Positions 52,248 through 55,016 of a DNA stretch of 55,016 nt are shown piece after piece. Every line of letters begins with the position of its first letter. Within the stretch, counting starts at the first letter, position 1. A program made the translations under genes and the position numbers. Origin of the DNA: Pseudomonadota bacterium (GTDB lineage Bacteria > Pseudomonadota > Gammaproteobacteria > Acidiferrobacterales > Acidiferrobacteraceae); contig JAJYHM010000022.1 of the NCBI GenBank assembly GCA_021784755.1, positions 38,719-93,734 of the forward strand, read 5' to 3'. The notes under the pieces are model-generated. The model searched no databases. It was not told the origin of the DNA and saw only the letters and a list, made by a program, of their open reading frames with translations.

Positions 52248-53513
52248 TCAAACCTTGAATTCGCCGCGTAGCTTCTTCTTGACCGCCGCATTTTTCAGGC
52301 GCACATACTGGGGGAGACCGTTCTTGTAAGGCGGATAGTCTTCTCCCTGGATCAAAGGCTCGAGATAGGTCCGGCATTTCCGGGTGATGCCGAAACCATC
52401 TTCTGTAATGAAATCATCCGGCATCTTCTTCTCGACATTCGCCACATCCGCGAGATTCGCGACGCCAAGCTCCCACTTATAGGGGCGGCTGGACTTGCGA
52501 ACGATGATCGGCATGACGGCATTATGGCCCTTCAGAGCCAACTCCACTGCCCTCTTTCCAAGGGCATACGCCTGCTCGACGTCGGTCTTGGAGGCGATGT
52601 GGCGCGCGGCGCGCTGCAGATAGTCCGCGACCGCCCAATGGTATTTGTATCCGAGCTTGTCCTTTATCCGTTGAGCGACGACCGGGGCCACGCCGCCCAA
52701 TTGGGCGTGACCGAAGGCGTCCTTGAGGCCGCTCTCGGCGAGGAACTTTCCGTCCTGGCCCTTCACGCCCTCGGATACCACGATGGCGCAGTAGCCATGG
52801 GCCTTCACAGCCTGGTCCACACGCGCAAGGAATGCGGGCTCGTCGAAGACGCGCTCGGGGAACAGAATGATATGAGGCGCATCGCCCACTTTCTCGGCCG
52901 CGAGCCCCCCGGCGGCCGCTATCCACCCCGCATGGCGCCCCATGACCTCCATGACGAAGATCTTGGTCGAGGTCTTGGCCATACTCGCGACATCGAAACC
53001 CGCCTCGCGGATAGAGACGGCCACATATTTCGCAACGGACCCGAAACCGGGGGAACAATCCGTGAACGGCAAGTCGTTATCCACGGTTTTCGGCACCCCG
53101 ACGCAGACCACGGGGTAGCCCAGGCGCTCGCCGATCTGCGAGACCTTATATGCGGTATCCTGGGAGTCGCCACCACCGTTATAGAAGAAGTAGCCGATGT
53201 CATGGGCGCGGAAGACTTCAATAAGACGCTCGTACTGCGCCTTGTTCTCCTCCAGCCCTTTGAGCTTGTAGCGGCATGAGCCGAATGCCCCCGCTGGGGT
53301 ATGGCGCAGGGCCCGTATGGCCTCGATCGACTCCTTGCTCGTATCAATTAGGTCCTCGGTGAGGGCGCCGATGATGCCGTTACGTCCGGCGTAGACCTTG
53401 CCGATTTTGGTTTTATACCGACGGGCGGTCTCTATAACCCCGCACGCCGACGCGTTGATGACGGCTGTCACGCCGCCTGATTGGGCATAGAACGCGTTTT
53501 TGGGCTTTGCCAT
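52248..53513 (-). CDS. pfp: Pyrophosphate-dependent 6-phosphofructokinase
   Basis: 421 residues. The PFK fold is seen in FYAQSGGVTAVINASACGVI at the N-terminus, FYNGGGDSQDTAYKV near residue 110, VPKTVDNDLPFTDCSPGFGS near 140 and EVMGRHAGWIAAAGGLA near 190. The GGGDSQDT and PKTVDND blocks are those of PPi-dependent enzymes (ATP enzymes have GGDGS and PGTIDND). It phosphorylates fructose 6-phosphate reversibly with PPi. A ribosome site AAGGAG precedes it. The gene is in one operon with hppA. Confidence 0.94.
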   Translation of the reverse strand: MAKPKNAFYAQSGGVTAVINASACGVIETARRYKTKIGKVYAGRNGIIGALTEDLIDTSKESIEAIRALRHTPAGAFGSCRYKLKGLEENKAQYERLIEVFRAHDIGYFFYNGGGDSQDTAYKVSQIGERLGYPVVCVGVPKTVDNDLPFTDCSPGFGSVAKYVAVSIREAGFDVASMAKTSTKIFVMEVMGRHAGWIAAAGGLAAEKVGDAPHIILFPERVFDEPAFLARVDQAVKAHGYCAIVVSEGVKGQDGKFLAESGLKDAFGHAQLGGVAPVVAQRIKDKLGYKYHWAVADYLQRAARHIASKTDVEQAYALGKRAVELALKGHNAVMPIIVRKSSRPYKWELGVANLADVANVEKKMPDDFITEDGFGITRKCRTYLEPLIQGEDYPPYKNGLPQYVRLKNAAVKKKLRGEFKV

Positions 53514-53568
53514 AACTCTCGACTGCTCCTTGGGCTAAATGGAAATGGGAAGGGTGTCATTCATGGGT

Positions 53569-53925
53569 TCAAGCATCGGGGTGGGCAGGGTGGTCGCGGC
53601 GGCTTTCGTGGTCGGCTTGCAGCTGTAAGAGGTGGGTTACACACTCGCCGATGTCAGCATAAACATCGCGGCCCGTGCCGTAGTGCTCGTTGGGACCATA
53701 GAAGAATTGGCATCGATAGCGGCCTTCGCCAACCTTGAAGACCACGAAGCTGGCTCCGCGTTCGGCCCAGAAGAGGGTGGGGCAGACAGTCAAGACCGGC
53801 GAGTCGGGGTCGAGCCGCAACTCACTATCAGCGGCCTCCAGGGGCACGGCCTTGCCGTAGCGCTCCGCAACTGCCGACCGGACTACCCACAGCTCCGTAT
53901 CGTTAAAGTCTGGTATGTCTGGCAT
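53569..53925 (-). CDS. Hypothetical protein upstream of pfp
   Basis: 118 residues. The sequence is acidic and soluble: ELWVVRSAVAERYGKAVPLE, LTVCPTLFWAERGASFVVFK, FFYGPNEHYGTGRDVYADIG. It has no signal peptide or membrane segment. I do not recognise a family. It ends 55 bases before pfp on the same strand, so co-transcription with the PPi operon is plausible. Confidence 0.65.
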   Translation of the reverse strand: MPDIPDFNDTELWVVRSAVAERYGKAVPLEAADSELRLDPDSPVLTVCPTLFWAERGASFVVFKVGEGRYRCQFFYGPNEHYGTGRDVYADIGECVTHLLQLQADHESRRDHPAHPDA

Positions 53926-54055
53926 CGAGAAGTACCTCTCCGCAGGCGAGGCCCCAGAACCAGCCCCGCAAAGTGCCGCTAGCGTAACGCAAAAAGGTCC
54001 GGAATACAGGATGTGTCGCAGACTTTTTTTGCCTTCGCTTGTTCCTCCAAAAACA

Positions 54056-54084
54056 TTGACGGCAAGGGAGGCAGAATGTAGCTT
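54056..54084 (+). promoter_or_regulatory. Possible sigma-70 promoter of adk
   Basis: TTGACG is followed after 17 bases by TAGCTT; the -35 is strong, the -10 weak. TACGAT at 54084-54089 is an alternative -10 with poor spacing. The start would lie about 75 bases before adk. Confidence 0.4.
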
Positions 54085-54165
54085 ACGATATGGGACAGAC
54101 CCTGCTCAGGGAAAACAAATAACGAACCACAACCTGGTCAATTCGAGACTAAAAGCGAGACTACC

Positions 54166-55016
54166 ATGCGAATCGTGTTATTGGGAGCACCGGGCTCCGG
54201 GAAAGGGACACAGTCAAAACTGTTGGTCGAAAAGTACAAGATTCCCCAAATCTCCACAGGCGACCTTCTTCGGGCGGCGGTCGCCGCGGGGACCGAGCTT
54301 GGCAAGCGGGCCAAGGCGGCGATGGACAACGGGCAGCTCGTGAGCGATGAGATCGTGCTCGGAATGATCCAGGACAGGCTGAGCCAGGCCGATGCGAAAA
54401 ATGGCTTCATACTGGACGGCTTTCCGCGCAACAACCCCCAAGCGCAAGCCCTCGATTCCCTCCTCGCGCGCCTCGGCCAACCTCTGCAACTTGCGCTTCT
54501 CGTCGACGTCAACCACGAGATCCTCCTGAAACGCCTGACCGGCCGGCGGACCTGTGCCGACTGCGGCCAGATGTATAACATCTACTTCCAGGCATCCAAG
54601 GTGCCGGGGCGCTGCGACAAGTGCGGCGGCTCGTTGCAAGAGAGGGCGGACGACAAGGAAGAGACGATACGCAAACGCCTCGATGTCTACGAACAGCAGA
54701 CCGCCCCGTTGATCGCCTACTACAAGAGCCAAAACAAGCTGCGCAGGATTGTGGGCGAAGGCGACGTGCAGGAGATCTTTAGGAACGTCGCGAACATCAT
54801 TGAGGGCCACATCCACCCCTTGGCCACCTTACGTCCGGTGGCGACACCGGCCCCGGTGGCCAAACCGAAGCCCGCGGCCGTCAAGCCGCAGCCGATCAGC
54901 GCCGCCGCGACCGGAAAGCCGGCCCTGCAAAACGCCGTGACGGAGAAGAAAGCGGCACCGAAGAAGGCCACGGCGGTAGCGGCCACGCCCAAAAAGGCCA
55001 GCGTGAAGAAGGTCGC
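54166..55016 (+). CDS. adk: Adenylate kinase with a Lys/Ala/Pro-rich C-terminal tail, 3' end outside the window
   Basis: 283 residues are visible before the window ends. The P-loop GAPGSGKGT is at 7-15, STGDLLR near 30, DGFPR at 84-88, and the LID domain has four cysteines (C130, C133, C150, C153) arranged as a zinc site. The kinase fold ends near residue 215, the usual length. A tail of at least 65 residues then begins (PVAKPKPAAVKPQP, EKKAAPKKATAVAATPKKAS), in composition like the H1-like protein at 35064-35324. The enzyme balances AMP, ADP and ATP in the cytoplasm. The tail could bind nucleic acid, but this is only a guess. Confidence 0.95.
   Translation, partial: MRIVLLGAPGSGKGTQSKLLVEKYKIPQISTGDLLRAAVAAGTELGKRAKAAMDNGQLVSDEIVLGMIQDRLSQADAKNGFILDGFPRNNPQAQALDSLLARLGQPLQLALLVDVNHEILLKRLTGRRTCADCGQMYNIYFQASKVPGRCDKCGGSLQERADDKEETIRKRLDVYEQQTAPLIAYYKSQNKLRRIVGEGDVQEIFRNVANIIEGHIHPLATLRPVATPAPVAKPKPAAVKPQPISAAATGKPALQNAVTEKKAAPKKATAVAATPKKASVKKV

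Overview
The window is GC-rich, gene-dense bacterial chromosome. Gene content points to a Gram-negative gammaproteobacterium: LptD, SurA, AmgK/MurU, ArnB-ArnT, the RsmA-PdxA-SurA-LptD order, heterotetrameric glycyl-tRNA synthetase, and an FNR with the enterobacterial-type cysteine pattern. A K+-independent proton pyrophosphatase beside PPi-dependent phosphofructokinase, an SCP-like monoheme cytochrome, TusA-type sulfur relay and O2-independent quinone genes would suit a facultatively anaerobic chemolithotroph (for example an Acidiferrobacter-like sulfur/iron oxidiser), but the taxon is inference. No tRNA, rRNA, CRISPR array or intact mobile element was seen; one decayed IS256-type transposase fragment is present.

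Region 1 (1-7108) is an anaerobic module. A minus-strand operon of tightly overlapping genes (two radical SAM proteins, ubiU, ubiV, and a lipoate-ligase-like gene cut by the window edge) diverges from nrdD, a separate 59-codon glycyl-radical gene, and nrdG. A perfect FNR box (TTGATGGATATCAA) lies between the two units, placed so that it could serve both promoters. The class III ribonucleotide reductase is unusual: nrdD stops after its zinc motif, and the glycyl-radical motif (RVMGY) is encoded by the next small gene, inside which nrdG appears to start in another frame.

Region 2 (7221-13591) carries a minus-strand nitric-oxide/oxygen-type cluster (hemerythrin, DUF2249, a polytopic membrane protein, NnrS, a CopD-like protein), a divergent marR with a 16-bp palindrome in its promoter, a small membrane protein and the fnr gene with its own FNR box. 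Region 3 (13592-19085) has the IS256 remnant, a large beta-propeller lipoprotein, a ferritin-like protein and glnA with a sigma-54 promoter and two NtrC boxes.

Region 4 (19086-27718) holds a PP-loop thiolase/TusA/cation-efflux operon, glyQS, a palindrome-rich intergenic region with a perfect 38-bp inverted repeat, then mazG-like, gmhB, plsC and queH. Region 5 (27715-35324) is the outer-membrane and cell-wall block: rsmA, pdxA, surA and lptD on the minus strand, then amgK-murU on plus and a histone-H1-like gene. SurA appears to lack a normal signal peptide.

Region 6 (36001-48636) has a DksA/TraR-like protein, ugd, bioB, hrpB, and a full L-Ara4N lipid A operon in the order arnT-arnE-arnB-arnC-formyltransferase-decarboxylase-arnD-hrpB, with ArnA split into two genes. 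Region 7 (48808-55016) has a cytochrome c, a YfcE-type phosphodiesterase, a pyrophosphate-energy operon (hypothetical, pfp, a 71-aa protein, hppA) and adk with a lysine/alanine/proline-rich tail, cut by the window end.
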